DNA from: JBOGUF01 sp050696075
GTDB lineage: Bacteria; Chloroflexota; Chloroflexia; Thermomicrobiales; UBA6265
Length of the DNA: 34,322 bases
Direction of reading: 5' to 3'
NCBI GenBank assembly: GCA_050696075.1
Contig: JBOGUF010000204.1
Coordinates: forward strand, 1-34,322
A program made the position numbers and the translations under genes. The notes beneath the pieces were generated by a model that had not been told where the DNA came from, ran no database searches, and saw nothing but the letters and a program-made list of their open reading frames with translations. This document shows, one piece after another, positions 15,466 through 23,242 of the stretch. Positions within the stretch are counted from its first letter, which is position 1. Each line of letters starts with the position of its first letter.

Positions 15466-17224
15466 TTCCGTCGTCAGCCGTCGGCTGTTATTGCAATGGG
15501 GAGCGGCCGGCGCCAGCACCGGTATCCTCGGCCCGGCCGTCGCGGCCGGGGCGCTGGCCCAGGGTGACGCGGAGAAGGCGGAATCGCAGGAACTGACGAT
15601 CGCCGCCCAGTTTTTCAGCACTGGCGCCAACAGCGGCGATCTTGCCGAGCTCGACCCGGCCCGCCGCGGCACCTGGGGATTCAACATGCTCCTGTGGGCG
15701 CCGCTGGTCGCGCCCACCGCCGACGCCCAGGCTGACCCGGAGAAGAGCCTGGCCACCTCGTGGGAGGGCAACGCCGAGGGCACGGTCTTTACGTTCCCCC
15801 TCCGCCCCGAGGCCAAGTTCTCCGATGGCACGCCGATCACCGCGCACGACGTCGTCGGCACGATCGGCTACCTGGCAATGATGGCGCACAACGAAGCGAT
15901 CGGCATCCGCGGCAATTTTGGCGCCAATGTCAAGCGGCTGCTCTTCGACATCCAGGGCATGACGGACGCCGTCGCGAACGCCCAGTACGATCCGTTCGGC
16001 ACGATCCCGGTGCCGGGGGTGACGGCGCTGGACGAGCATACTGTCCAGATCACACTCGAAGCGCCGTCGCTCATCTTCATCACCCGACTCCTCCACGCGG
16101 TTGGCGTCTTCCGCCCGGCCGACCTGGAATCGGCCCGTGAGCTGCAGATGGACCAACTCGACTTCTGGACGGCCCACGCGGTGCACTCGGGGCCGTACAA
16201 GCTGTCCGACGCCGTGGCGGGCGACCGGTACGAGATGACGCCGAATGAGCACTATTTCGGTCCGGCGCCGCAATTGACCAAGATCACCGTCAAAGCCGTG
16301 GGCTCGGACCCGAATACCCTGCTGACCGTGTTCAGCAGTGGTGAATTGGACGCGGTGACCGTTCCCCTCGTCGGCGCCGCGGCCTTGCAGGCGCTGAGCG
16401 ACCCCTCCCTCACCGAGGCGCTGCTGCCGGTGACGAACTGGGTGACCCTCCAGCTCTGGATGACGCCGAATGCGCCATTGGACGATGAGCATGTACGGCG
16501 CGCGATCACGATGGCGGTCGATCGTGACACCCTCCTGACGATTCTCAACGCGGGCGCGCCCCAACCGCTCCACGAGCCGACCAACATGCACCGCAACCCC
16601 GCTATTCCGGCATGCGAGGACGAGACGGCCGCGGTCACGCCGTTGCCCTTCGATCCGGCCGCGGCCAAGGAGGAGTTGAACCTGTCGCAATACGGGGCCG
16701 AGGTGGTTGACATGGAGATCCACGTGCTCTCCAGGGAACCGGCCGATCTGGTCCCGCTGCAGGCGATCCAGAAGATGCTCCAAGACAATCTGGGCCTCAC
16801 CAAGGTCACCATCCACACGGAGCAAGTACCGGACCTGAACAATCCACCCTTCCCCTTGCACCTGTGGCCGAACCAGCAGCAGCCGTGGTTCGCCGATATC
16901 GCCGACACGCTCTGGAACATGGCGTTCCTCATGAATGACCAGGAGTGGACGCCGGACGAGCCGCGCCGGAACATCTCGGTGGCGTACGAACCCGACCTGA
17001 AGGCGCTGATTGCCCAGGCGCAAGCGGAGAGCGACGCGGCGGCCCGGTGCGCGCTGGTCGGGCAAGCGGGCCAGATGTGGAACGACGTCGCCTTCTCCCT
17101 GGACTACGGGGTGCCGGTGACGTACTTCCTCATCAATCCCCGGATCGAGGGGCTGACCTTTTTCACGAATGGCTTCCAGGGCATGCCGATTGACATCGAG
17201 CAGGTCTTCGTCGCCGCGGACTAG
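15446..17224 (+). CDS. ABC transporter substrate-binding protein, family 5 (592 aa)
   Basis: The protein begins with a Tat-type signal: SRRLLLQWGAAGASTG then a hydrophobic segment ending ALAQG. Characteristic family 5 (peptide/nickel/oligosaccharide-binding) features follow: FTFPLRPEAKFSDGTPITAH with DVVGTI, SGPYKLSDAVAGDRYEMTPN, and DDEHVRRAITMAVDRDTLL. Despite the family name, members also bind oligosaccharides in bacteria of this type. The ATG at 15446 is preferred over 15386 because GGGAGGT precedes it and it begins just before the Tat motif. It is followed by two permease genes and a sulfatase, forming a likely operon with the upstream fucosidase. The ligand is inferred to be a fucose- or sulfate-bearing oligosaccharide. 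Confidence 0.92.
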   Translation: MTTREHNSVVSRRLLLQWGAAGASTGILGPAVAAGALAQGDAEKAESQELTIAAQFFSTGANSGDLAELDPARRGTWGFNMLLWAPLVAPTADAQADPEKSLATSWEGNAEGTVFTFPLRPEAKFSDGTPITAHDVVGTIGYLAMMAHNEAIGIRGNFGANVKRLLFDIQGMTDAVANAQYDPFGTIPVPGVTALDEHTVQITLEAPSLIFITRLLHAVGVFRPADLESARELQMDQLDFWTAHAVHSGPYKLSDAVAGDRYEMTPNEHYFGPAPQLTKITVKAVGSDPNTLLTVFSSGELDAVTVPLVGAAALQALSDPSLTEALLPVTNWVTLQLWMTPNAPLDDEHVRRAITMAVDRDTLLTILNAGAPQPLHEPTNMHRNPAIPACEDETAAVTPLPFDPAAAKEELNLSQYGAEVVDMEIHVLSREPADLVPLQAIQKMLQDNLGLTKVTIHTEQVPDLNNPPFPLHLWPNQQQPWFADIADTLWNMAFLMNDQEWTPDEPRRNISVAYEPDLKALIAQAQAESDAAARCALVGQAGQMWNDVAFSLDYGVPVTYFLINPRIEGLTFFTNGFQGMPIDIEQVFVAAD

Positions 17225-17295
17225 GGTGAGTCGGTGACTCGCCCAGTTTCGAACCGAGACATCCGCCGAACGCTGTAAAGGACGGGCAGGGGCAG

Positions 17296-18255
17296 ATGCT
17301 GCGCTACGTCATTTCGCGACTGATCGCCGCGATTCCGCTGCTCCTGATCGTGAGCGCCTTCGTCTTCTTCTTCGGCCAGTTCGCGGCCGGCGATCTGGCG
17401 ATGAATCTCACGTTGCAGACCAACGGCGGGATCTTCGACCCCGAGGTCTACCAGACCTTGCGCGAGAAGCTGCATCAAGACGTCTCGCCGCCGGTCCGCT
17501 TCGCGCGCTTTGTGGCCGGCGCGGTGCAGGGCGATTTCGGGGTCTCCTATGTGTTGCCAGGCACGCCCGATATCGGTCGGATGATCGTGAGCTCGCTGCC
17601 CATCTCGTTGCAGCTCGGGCTGGTGGCCATGCTGTTGACCGTGCTCGTCGGCATCCCCCTGGGCGTCGTGGCGGCCCTGACCCGCAACTCGATTCTGGAT
17701 CACCTGGTCGTCGGCGGCACGACGATCTTCTCGGCCATGCCTCCCTTCGTGTTGGCGCCCATCCTCATGGTTGTCCTGGTTGTTCACCTCGGGGTGGTGC
17801 CGAGTGTCGGGCTGGGCTGGCATGGCATCTTCAGCACCGAGACGCTCTTTCCCGCGGCGGTCTTGGCTGCTGGCCCGTTGCTCGGCGTCGTGCGTTTCAC
17901 GCGGGCCTCCGTCACGAGCACGCTGGCCCACGAATATGTGCGCACGGCGCGGGCGAAGGGATTGCCGGAGCGGCAGGTGCTGACCGGTCACGTGCTGCGC
18001 AACTCCCTGACGCCCGTGGTGACGACGGTGGGCATCGCGACGGCGCATGTGATCAGCGGCTCGATCTTCATCGAGACGATCTTCAACATCCGCGGGTTCG
18101 GCTACATGGCCGTCTCCGCCTTCCGCGCGGGAGATGTGCAGACGGTCGCGGCCACGACGCTGGTGAGCGCGGCGATCATCATTGTCATGAACCTTCTCGT
18201 TGATCTGACCTACGGCCTGCTCGATCCGCGGGTGCGGTTAGGGGCTGATCGGTGA
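17296..18255 (+). CDS. ABC transporter permease, DppB/OppB type (319 aa)
   Basis: This inner-membrane permease starts MLRYVISRLIAAIPLLLIVS, the usual first transmembrane helix of this subfamily, and has about six hydrophobic segments. The coupling motif for the ATPase is visible as EYVRTARAKGLPERQVLTGH near residues 214-233. The ending LVDLTYGLLDPRVRLG is also typical. It lies 71 bases after the binding-protein gene and 55 bases before the second permease gene, so the three form one transport unit. No ATPase gene is present nearby. Confidence 0.94.
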   Translation: MLRYVISRLIAAIPLLLIVSAFVFFFGQFAAGDLAMNLTLQTNGGIFDPEVYQTLREKLHQDVSPPVRFARFVAGAVQGDFGVSYVLPGTPDIGRMIVSSLPISLQLGLVAMLLTVLVGIPLGVVAALTRNSILDHLVVGGTTIFSAMPPFVLAPILMVVLVVHLGVVPSVGLGWHGIFSTETLFPAAVLAAGPLLGVVRFTRASVTSTLAHEYVRTARAKGLPERQVLTGHVLRNSLTPVVTTVGIATAHVISGSIFIETIFNIRGFGYMAVSAFRAGDVQTVAATTLVSAAIIIVMNLLVDLTYGLLDPRVRLGADR

Positions 18256-18310
18256 CGGCGCGACCGGAACGAGCGCGGCCTGTCGAGCGCGCGGGAAGGA
18301 ACAACAGCGC

Positions 18311-19279
18311 ATGGCAACGGTAGCGGCGCCGGTGGCGCTCGATCGGCGCCCGACGACGAAACCGCGCGGTTTGTGGAGCGACACCGCCCGTTCGTTCGCG
18401 CGGAACCGAGTCGCAATGGCCGGCCTGTTGGTCGTCTGTCTCGTCCTGATCATCGCTGTGCTCGCGCCGTGGATCGCCCCGTACGACTACACCGAGCAAC
18501 AATGGGAGCACATCTCGGAGGGTCCCAGCCTGGCGCATCCAATGGGGACCGACGCCCTGGGGCGCGATCTGTTCAGCCGCGTGCTGATGGGCATCCGCAC
18601 GGCGGGGATCATCGCCGTGATGGTCACGTTCGCCACGGCCGCTATCGGCACGCTGGTCGGCGCGTTCGCGGCCCTGGTCGGCCGGTGGGTCGACCGGACG
18701 GTGGTCTGGCTGATGGACATGCTCTTCGCGTTTCCCGACCTCTGGCTCGCGGCATTCGTCACGGTGGTGACGCGGCCGACGACCGCCCGCTTGGCCGCCG
18801 GCATCTATGAAGCCACTGGCTGGCAGTTTATGCGTGAGCCGGTGGTGCTTGACTACCTGGTGGTGTTTGGCAGCCTCTCTCTGGTCTGGTGGGCCGGCAT
18901 TGGGCGGCTCGTGCGCGGTCAGGCGCTGTCACTGCGGGCGAGGGAATTCGTCGAAGCGGCTCACGCCAGCGGCGCCTCGCCTTGGTGGATCACGAGGCGG
19001 CACCTGGTGCCGAACGTGCTCGGGGAGGTGATCGTGGCCATGTCGACGGGCTTCGGCCGCGTGATGCTGGCCGAGGCGTCGTTGAGTTTCCTCGGCATTG
19101 GCATCCGCCCGCCCGGCGCCAGCCTCGGGGAGATGATTTCCACGGGAATGGCGACCTGGCGGGCCGAACCGTATCAAGTGGCGATGCCCGGCTTAGCTCT
19201 CGCGGTGATCGTGACCGCTTTCGTCCTTCTCGGCGACGGGCTGAACGATGCGCTCAACCCGCAAACACGCGGCCGCTGA
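18311..19279 (+). CDS. ABC transporter permease, DppC/OppC type (322 aa)
   Basis: This is the partner permease. After a cytoplasmic N-terminus comes the DppC-type first helix (RNRVAMAGLLVVCLVLIIAV), then the conserved HPMGTDALGRDLFSRVLMGI segment, several more membrane helices, and the ATPase-coupling loop REFVEAAHASGASPWWITRR. The C-terminus GDGLNDALNPQTRGR is standard. Between helices there is a somewhat long loop containing TTARLAAGIYEATGWQFM. A sulfatase gene begins 12 bases after the stop, so transport and desulfation are probably expressed together. The ATPase subunits must come from elsewhere in the genome. Confidence 0.94.
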   Translation: MATVAAPVALDRRPTTKPRGLWSDTARSFARNRVAMAGLLVVCLVLIIAVLAPWIAPYDYTEQQWEHISEGPSLAHPMGTDALGRDLFSRVLMGIRTAGIIAVMVTFATAAIGTLVGAFAALVGRWVDRTVVWLMDMLFAFPDLWLAAFVTVVTRPTTARLAAGIYEATGWQFMREPVVLDYLVVFGSLSLVWWAGIGRLVRGQALSLRAREFVEAAHASGASPWWITRRHLVPNVLGEVIVAMSTGFGRVMLAEASLSFLGIGIRPPGASLGEMISTGMATWRAEPYQVAMPGLALAVIVTAFVLLGDGLNDALNPQTRGR

Positions 19280-19291
19280 AGGGAGTAAGCG

Positions 19292-21211
19292 ATGTCCACG
19301 TCCGCCGAACCACCTGCCTGGTTGCCGCCACCCGCGGCAACGGATGTGCCCAGACCGCATGCACGGCGGGAACGCTCAGATGGCCCGCCGAATATCGTCT
19401 TCATCATCACCGACGATCAGGGGTATGGCGACCTCGGCTGCCATGGCAACCCCTACATCCGTACGCCGAATATCGACCAGCTCCACGCCCAATCCGTGCG
19501 CCTGGCGAATTACCATGTGGGTCCCACCTGCTCACCAACCCGCGCGGGGCTGATGACCGGTCACTTCGCCAACAGCACCGGGGTCTGGCACACCATCGGC
19601 GGCCGCTCGCTGCTCCGGCAGGGCGAGCGTACCATTGCTGAATATCTCTCCGAGGCGGGCTACATCACCGGTCTGTTCGGCAAGTGGCACCTCGGCGACG
19701 CCTATCCCTACCGACCAGCGGACCGCGGTTTCCAAGAGGTCGTCAGCCACGGCGACGGCGCCGTGGGCACGACGCCGGATTATTGGGGCAACAACTACAC
19801 CGACGACTATTACTGCCACAACGGCGCCTGGGAGCGGTTCGACGGCTATTGCACCGATGTGTGGTTCCGGCAGGGGATCGACTTCATCCAGCGGCATCGG
19901 GATCGGCCCTTTTTTTGTTACGTCGCCACCAACGCGCCCCACACGCCGCACATTGTGCCGGAACGCTTCACCCGGCCATACCGTGACCTCGTCGCCGCCG
20001 ATCCGGCCGCGGCCGAGGTGCTGAACTACCCGGCGTCCGATCAGATGCTCAAGTTCTACGGGATGGTCAGTTGTATTGACCACAACGTGGGAGTGCTGCG
20101 CGCGAAACTGGAGGAACTGGGGCTGGCCGAGAACACCATCCTCATCTTCATGACGGACAACGGCAGCGCCGGCGGCCTGGTACGCGACCGGGACCAATTC
20201 GTGCGGCATGGTTTCAATGCCGGTATGCGCGGCGGCAAGGGTTCCCCATACGAGGGCGGCCATCGCGTTCCCTTCTTCCTGCACTGGCCGGGCGGTGGGC
20301 TGGATCGAGGACGCGACATCTCTACGCTGACGGCGAACGTCGATATCACCCCCACGCTGCTTGAGCTCTGCGGCATTGCCCGCGAACCGGCGGCCTTCCA
20401 CGGCCGGAGCCTTTGCCCGTTGATCCAGGGCGAGCCAGCCAATGACGCCCTCGCGACGTGGGATGATCGGGCCATGGTCACCGACTCGCAGCGTGTGCTG
20501 CATCCGGTGAAGTGGCGCTTGAGCTGTGTCATGCGCGGTGACTGGCGGCTGATCAACGGCCGCGCCCTCTATGACCTGTCTCGCGATCCCGAGCAGCGCA
20601 ACGACGTGGCGTCTGAGCACGCGGACGTGGTGGCGCGTATGCGTGACGACTATGAGGCGTGGTGGCGCCTTGTTTCCGGTCGCATTGGCGAGGAAATCCC
20701 CATCATCATTGGCGAGACCGAGGGTGCGGTTCTGCTCACGTCGCATGACTGGCGACGGGACCCCGGCAAGGAACGCATTGTATCCATCGAAGGGGGCGAC
20801 GACACGCGTTGTGTCTGGAATCAGGCCCAGGTGCATCAGGGGCCGGAAGAGAATGGCTACTGGGAAATCGACGTCGCGGCCCCCGGCGTCTACCGTTTCG
20901 AGCTGCGCCGGTGGCCGCGCGAGGCGGGCCTGCCGCTGGCCGCTGGTTTGCCTGGTGAGCCCAAACCGTACGATGACGGTATTGCCTCCGGCTACGGGGG
21001 CGGGCGTGCCATTCCCATCCGGCACGCCGCCATTCGGGCCGGTGGATGCGCCGCCGAGCGCGATGTCGAGCTCACCGCGGACGCCGCCATATTTGATCTC
21101 GCGCTTGAGGCTGGCGCGATGCACATCGAGACCACCCTTACCAACGCCGAGGGCCTCAGCCTGGGTGCGTACTACGTCTATGTCGAGTGCGTTGGCACAC
21201 CGCGGTCTTAG
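19292..21211 (+). CDS. Arylsulfatase-type S1 sulfatase with C-terminal beta domain (639 aa)
   Basis: The catalytic domain starts after about 32 Pro/Arg-rich residues with PPNIVFIITDDQGYGDLG, and the formylglycine site is GPTCSPTRAGLMTGHF with Cys80 in a CxPTR context. FGKWHLGDAYPYRP and MTDNGSAGG are further conserved blocks. After the catalytic core (to about residue 460) there is a second domain of about 170 residues rich in beta-strand patterns (YWEIDVAAPGVYRFELRRWP), which may help recognise the glycan. No signal peptide is apparent. AAGGGAG precedes the ATG. It is the last gene of the fucosidase/transporter operon, 12 bases after the permease. The substrate is inferred to be a sulfated oligosaccharide delivered by that transporter. 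Confidence 0.93.
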   Translation: MSTSAEPPAWLPPPAATDVPRPHARRERSDGPPNIVFIITDDQGYGDLGCHGNPYIRTPNIDQLHAQSVRLANYHVGPTCSPTRAGLMTGHFANSTGVWHTIGGRSLLRQGERTIAEYLSEAGYITGLFGKWHLGDAYPYRPADRGFQEVVSHGDGAVGTTPDYWGNNYTDDYYCHNGAWERFDGYCTDVWFRQGIDFIQRHRDRPFFCYVATNAPHTPHIVPERFTRPYRDLVAADPAAAEVLNYPASDQMLKFYGMVSCIDHNVGVLRAKLEELGLAENTILIFMTDNGSAGGLVRDRDQFVRHGFNAGMRGGKGSPYEGGHRVPFFLHWPGGGLDRGRDISTLTANVDITPTLLELCGIAREPAAFHGRSLCPLIQGEPANDALATWDDRAMVTDSQRVLHPVKWRLSCVMRGDWRLINGRALYDLSRDPEQRNDVASEHADVVARMRDDYEAWWRLVSGRIGEEIPIIIGETEGAVLLTSHDWRRDPGKERIVSIEGGDDTRCVWNQAQVHQGPEENGYWEIDVAAPGVYRFELRRWPREAGLPLAAGLPGEPKPYDDGIASGYGGGRAIPIRHAAIRAGGCAAERDVELTADAAIFDLALEAGAMHIETTLTNAEGLSLGAYYVYVECVGTPRS

Positions 21212-21342
21212 AACGGATCACGGGCGTCTTGCTCTCGGCTCGGGTGATTCGCCCGAATCGCCTAACAGGGCCGAGTGATCTGCAACACGCTGTATTGGCA
21301 GCGGTGATGAGCATCGACCAAGACCCCTTCGAGGAGGACGAT

Positions 21343-21459
21343 CTGGCGGGTGGCGGCGGAGTAGATGCCCCAGTGGATGAAGCGGCCGAAGCGGCCGTGG
21401 GTGAACCAGGTCGTGTCGCCGGCAGATGGGGCGTTTTGCGGCGGCGTCGAGATGCTCAG
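21343..21459 (-). pseudogene. N-terminal stub of a GH29 alpha-L-fucosidase gene
   Basis: On the minus strand the sequence encodes GDTTWFTHGRFGRFIHWGIY followed by SAATRQ, which matches the N-terminus of the intact GH29 at 4094-5395 (GDTSWFTHDRFGLFIHWGIY then SAAARH). Similarity ends abruptly after about 38 codons and the catalytic part is absent. The stub is divergent from the third sulfatase gene. Upstream of it is an operator-like site resembling the one in front of the intact paralogue. Confidence 0.8.
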
Positions 21460-21512
21460 GCGGGTCTGCTCTCCCTCTCGTTCCGTGGTCCAGCCGCCGA
21501 ATCGGCGTGCGC

Positions 21513-21529
21513 CTGTATACAGCATACAG
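21513..21529. promoter_or_regulatory. Operator-like site between GH29 stub and third sulfatase
   Basis: CTGTATACAG (21513-21522) is a perfect 10-bp palindrome followed by a second half-site CATACAG (21523-21529). It shares its GTATAC core with the GntR-gene palindrome, and 13 of 16 bases with the site before the first GH29. The stretch ATACAGAACGCG also occurs downstream of the GntR palindrome (13068-13079). Confidence 0.5.
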
Positions 21530-21617
21530 AACGCGGCCACACGTGGGATTGTCCCCAGCGGCAAGGCAGGCGACAATGCCGCCCGGTACGTGTCCGGCTC
21601 GCATCGCAAGGGATGCT

Positions 21618-23051
21618 ATGGCAAACAGATGTCCCAACATCCTCTGGTACTGCACCGATCAGCAGCGCTTCGACACGATCGGTGCGCTGGGCAATCCCCA
21701 CGTCCACACGCCCAACCTCGACCGGCTCGTCGCGGAGGGCGTCGCCTTCACCCACGCCTACTGCCAGAGCCCGATCTGCACGCCGTCCCGCGCCAGCTTC
21801 CTGACCGGCCGCTACCCGAGCACGGTCCGCGTCAACGGCAACGGCAACCCCTCCTTTCCGCGGGAGGAGACGCTGGTGACGCGGCGGCTGGCCGATACGG
21901 GCTACGAGTGCGGCCTGGTCGGCAAGTTCCATTTGGCCGGGGCCTACAACGGGCGCGAGCCGCGCACTGACGACGGCTACCGCGTCTTCCAGTACAGCCA
22001 CGCGCCGCGCGACGACTGGCGACAGGGCCACGACTACGCCGACTGGCTGCGCGCTCAAGGAGAAGACGCGGCACGGCTCCTCGCGCTCAGGCCCGATCCG
22101 TTTGGGCTCTTCGAGCCGACGCCGGAGCGCGACAACGTGCCGCCACATCTCCACCAGACGACCTGGTGCAGCGAGCGGGCGATCGCCTTTGTGACGGAGC
22201 ACCAGGACCGCCCCTGGCTGCTGAGCATCAACCCGTACGATCCGCACCCGCCCTATGACCCGCCGTGGGAGTACTACCGGCGGTTCGACCCGGCGACCTT
22301 ACCGGGGCCGCGTTTTCGCGAGAGCGACCTCGCCCAACAGGCGCGGCTGGCGGGCGCCGACTTCCAAACCGCGCCGATGCGGCCCGACGACTTCGACGGC
22401 GCCGGTGGGCGGAAGGCGCAGGCGCTCTACTACGCGATGATCGAACAAATCGACGAGCAGTTCGGCCGCATCCTCGACGCGCTCGACCGCACCGGGCAGC
22501 GCGAAAACACGGTCATCATCTTCATGAGCGACCACGGCGAGGCACTCGGCGACCACGGGTTGGCTCACAAGGGGTGCCGCTTCTTCGATGGGTTGAGCCG
22601 CGTGCCGCTGATCTGGTCCTGGCCGGGCCACTTTACGGCGGGAATTCAAAGCGATGCCCTGGTTGGCCTGCTCGACGTCGCCCCAACGCTGATGGAGGTG
22701 GCTGGGTTGCCGATCCCCGACCGGATGCAGGGGCGGTCCCTGCTGCTGATCCTGATGGGTGAGGCGCCGCCCGATCATCACCGCGACTTCGTCCGCTGCG
22801 AGTACTACAACGCCATCGACGAGCCGCACGAGAGCTTCGCCACGATGTACCGTGACCGCCGCTGGAAGCTGGTCGTCTACCACGATCTCGGCCTCGGCGA
22901 GCTCTACGACATGGAGCAGGACCCGGACGAGTTCGTCAGCCGCTGGGACGACCCCGCGCACCAGCCGATCAAGACCGATCTGCTGGTGAAGAGCTTTGAT
23001 GCGACGGTGCGGGCGATGGAGTACGGCCCGCCGCGGATCACGCCGTACTGA
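21618..23051 (+). CDS. Sulfatase, formylglycine type S1 (477 aa)
   Basis: The N-terminus CPNILWYCTDQQRFDTIGAL resembles choline-sulfatase-like and glycan sulfatases that carry DQQ instead of DDQ as the first metal-binding segment. The active site is SPICTPSRASFLTGRYPS with Cys54 in CxPSR. A second metal block is FMSDHGEALGDHGLAHKG. No export signal is visible. The ATG at 21618 has AAGGGA six bases upstream; the open frame reaches back to 21426, but that part overlaps the GH29 stub and the operator. The gene stands at the end of the island. Its divergent partner, a fucosidase, has been reduced to a stub. It may be regulated through the site at 21513-21529. Confidence 0.93.
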   Translation: MANRCPNILWYCTDQQRFDTIGALGNPHVHTPNLDRLVAEGVAFTHAYCQSPICTPSRASFLTGRYPSTVRVNGNGNPSFPREETLVTRRLADTGYECGLVGKFHLAGAYNGREPRTDDGYRVFQYSHAPRDDWRQGHDYADWLRAQGEDAARLLALRPDPFGLFEPTPERDNVPPHLHQTTWCSERAIAFVTEHQDRPWLLSINPYDPHPPYDPPWEYYRRFDPATLPGPRFRESDLAQQARLAGADFQTAPMRPDDFDGAGGRKAQALYYAMIEQIDEQFGRILDALDRTGQRENTVIIFMSDHGEALGDHGLAHKGCRFFDGLSRVPLIWSWPGHFTAGIQSDALVGLLDVAPTLMEVAGLPIPDRMQGRSLLLILMGEAPPDHHRDFVRCEYYNAIDEPHESFATMYRDRRWKLVVYHDLGLGELYDMEQDPDEFVSRWDDPAHQPIKTDLLVKSFDATVRAMEYGPPRITPY

Positions 23052-23076
23052 TCCTCTGGCGACTGTTTGAAAACCC

Positions 23077-23176
23077 CGTCATGCTGAGCCCGCGGGCGAA
23101 GCATCCCCGCGCGAAGCGCATCGCTTCCACGACGGGCCGGCTTCGCCGGGGGATGCTTCGATGCCTCAGCATGACG
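23077..23176. repeat. Inverted repeat element downstream of third sulfatase
   Basis: The arms 23077-23108 and 23149-23176 are imperfect inverted copies: each starts CGTCATGCTGAG and ends CGAAGCATCCCC when read inwards, with a short mismatch in the middle. The loop is 40 bases and GC-rich. The element could fold in RNA as a terminator-like hairpin between two genes, or be a small dispersed palindromic repeat. A related short sequence starts with CGTCATTCCGAG at 31403. Confidence 0.7.
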
Positions 23177-23242
23177 GTGGGCTGACATGGCCTAGCCCGC
23201 GGACCGGTCGGCCTCGTCTGGTGACGTACAATCGACGGCGCT

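Noticed and set aside
15488..17065. Minus-strand frame of 525 codons opposite the binding-protein gene
   Set aside because: Composition is typical of a shadow (Arg/His/Gln-rich), and the plus strand has a complete Tat-exported binding protein.
19532..21124. Minus-strand frame of 530 codons opposite the second sulfatase
   Set aside because: It has no recognisable motifs and lies entirely within a well-supported sulfatase gene.
23077..23176. Classical intrinsic terminator after the third sulfatase
   Set aside because: The loop is long and there is no T-run, so it is listed as an inverted repeat element.
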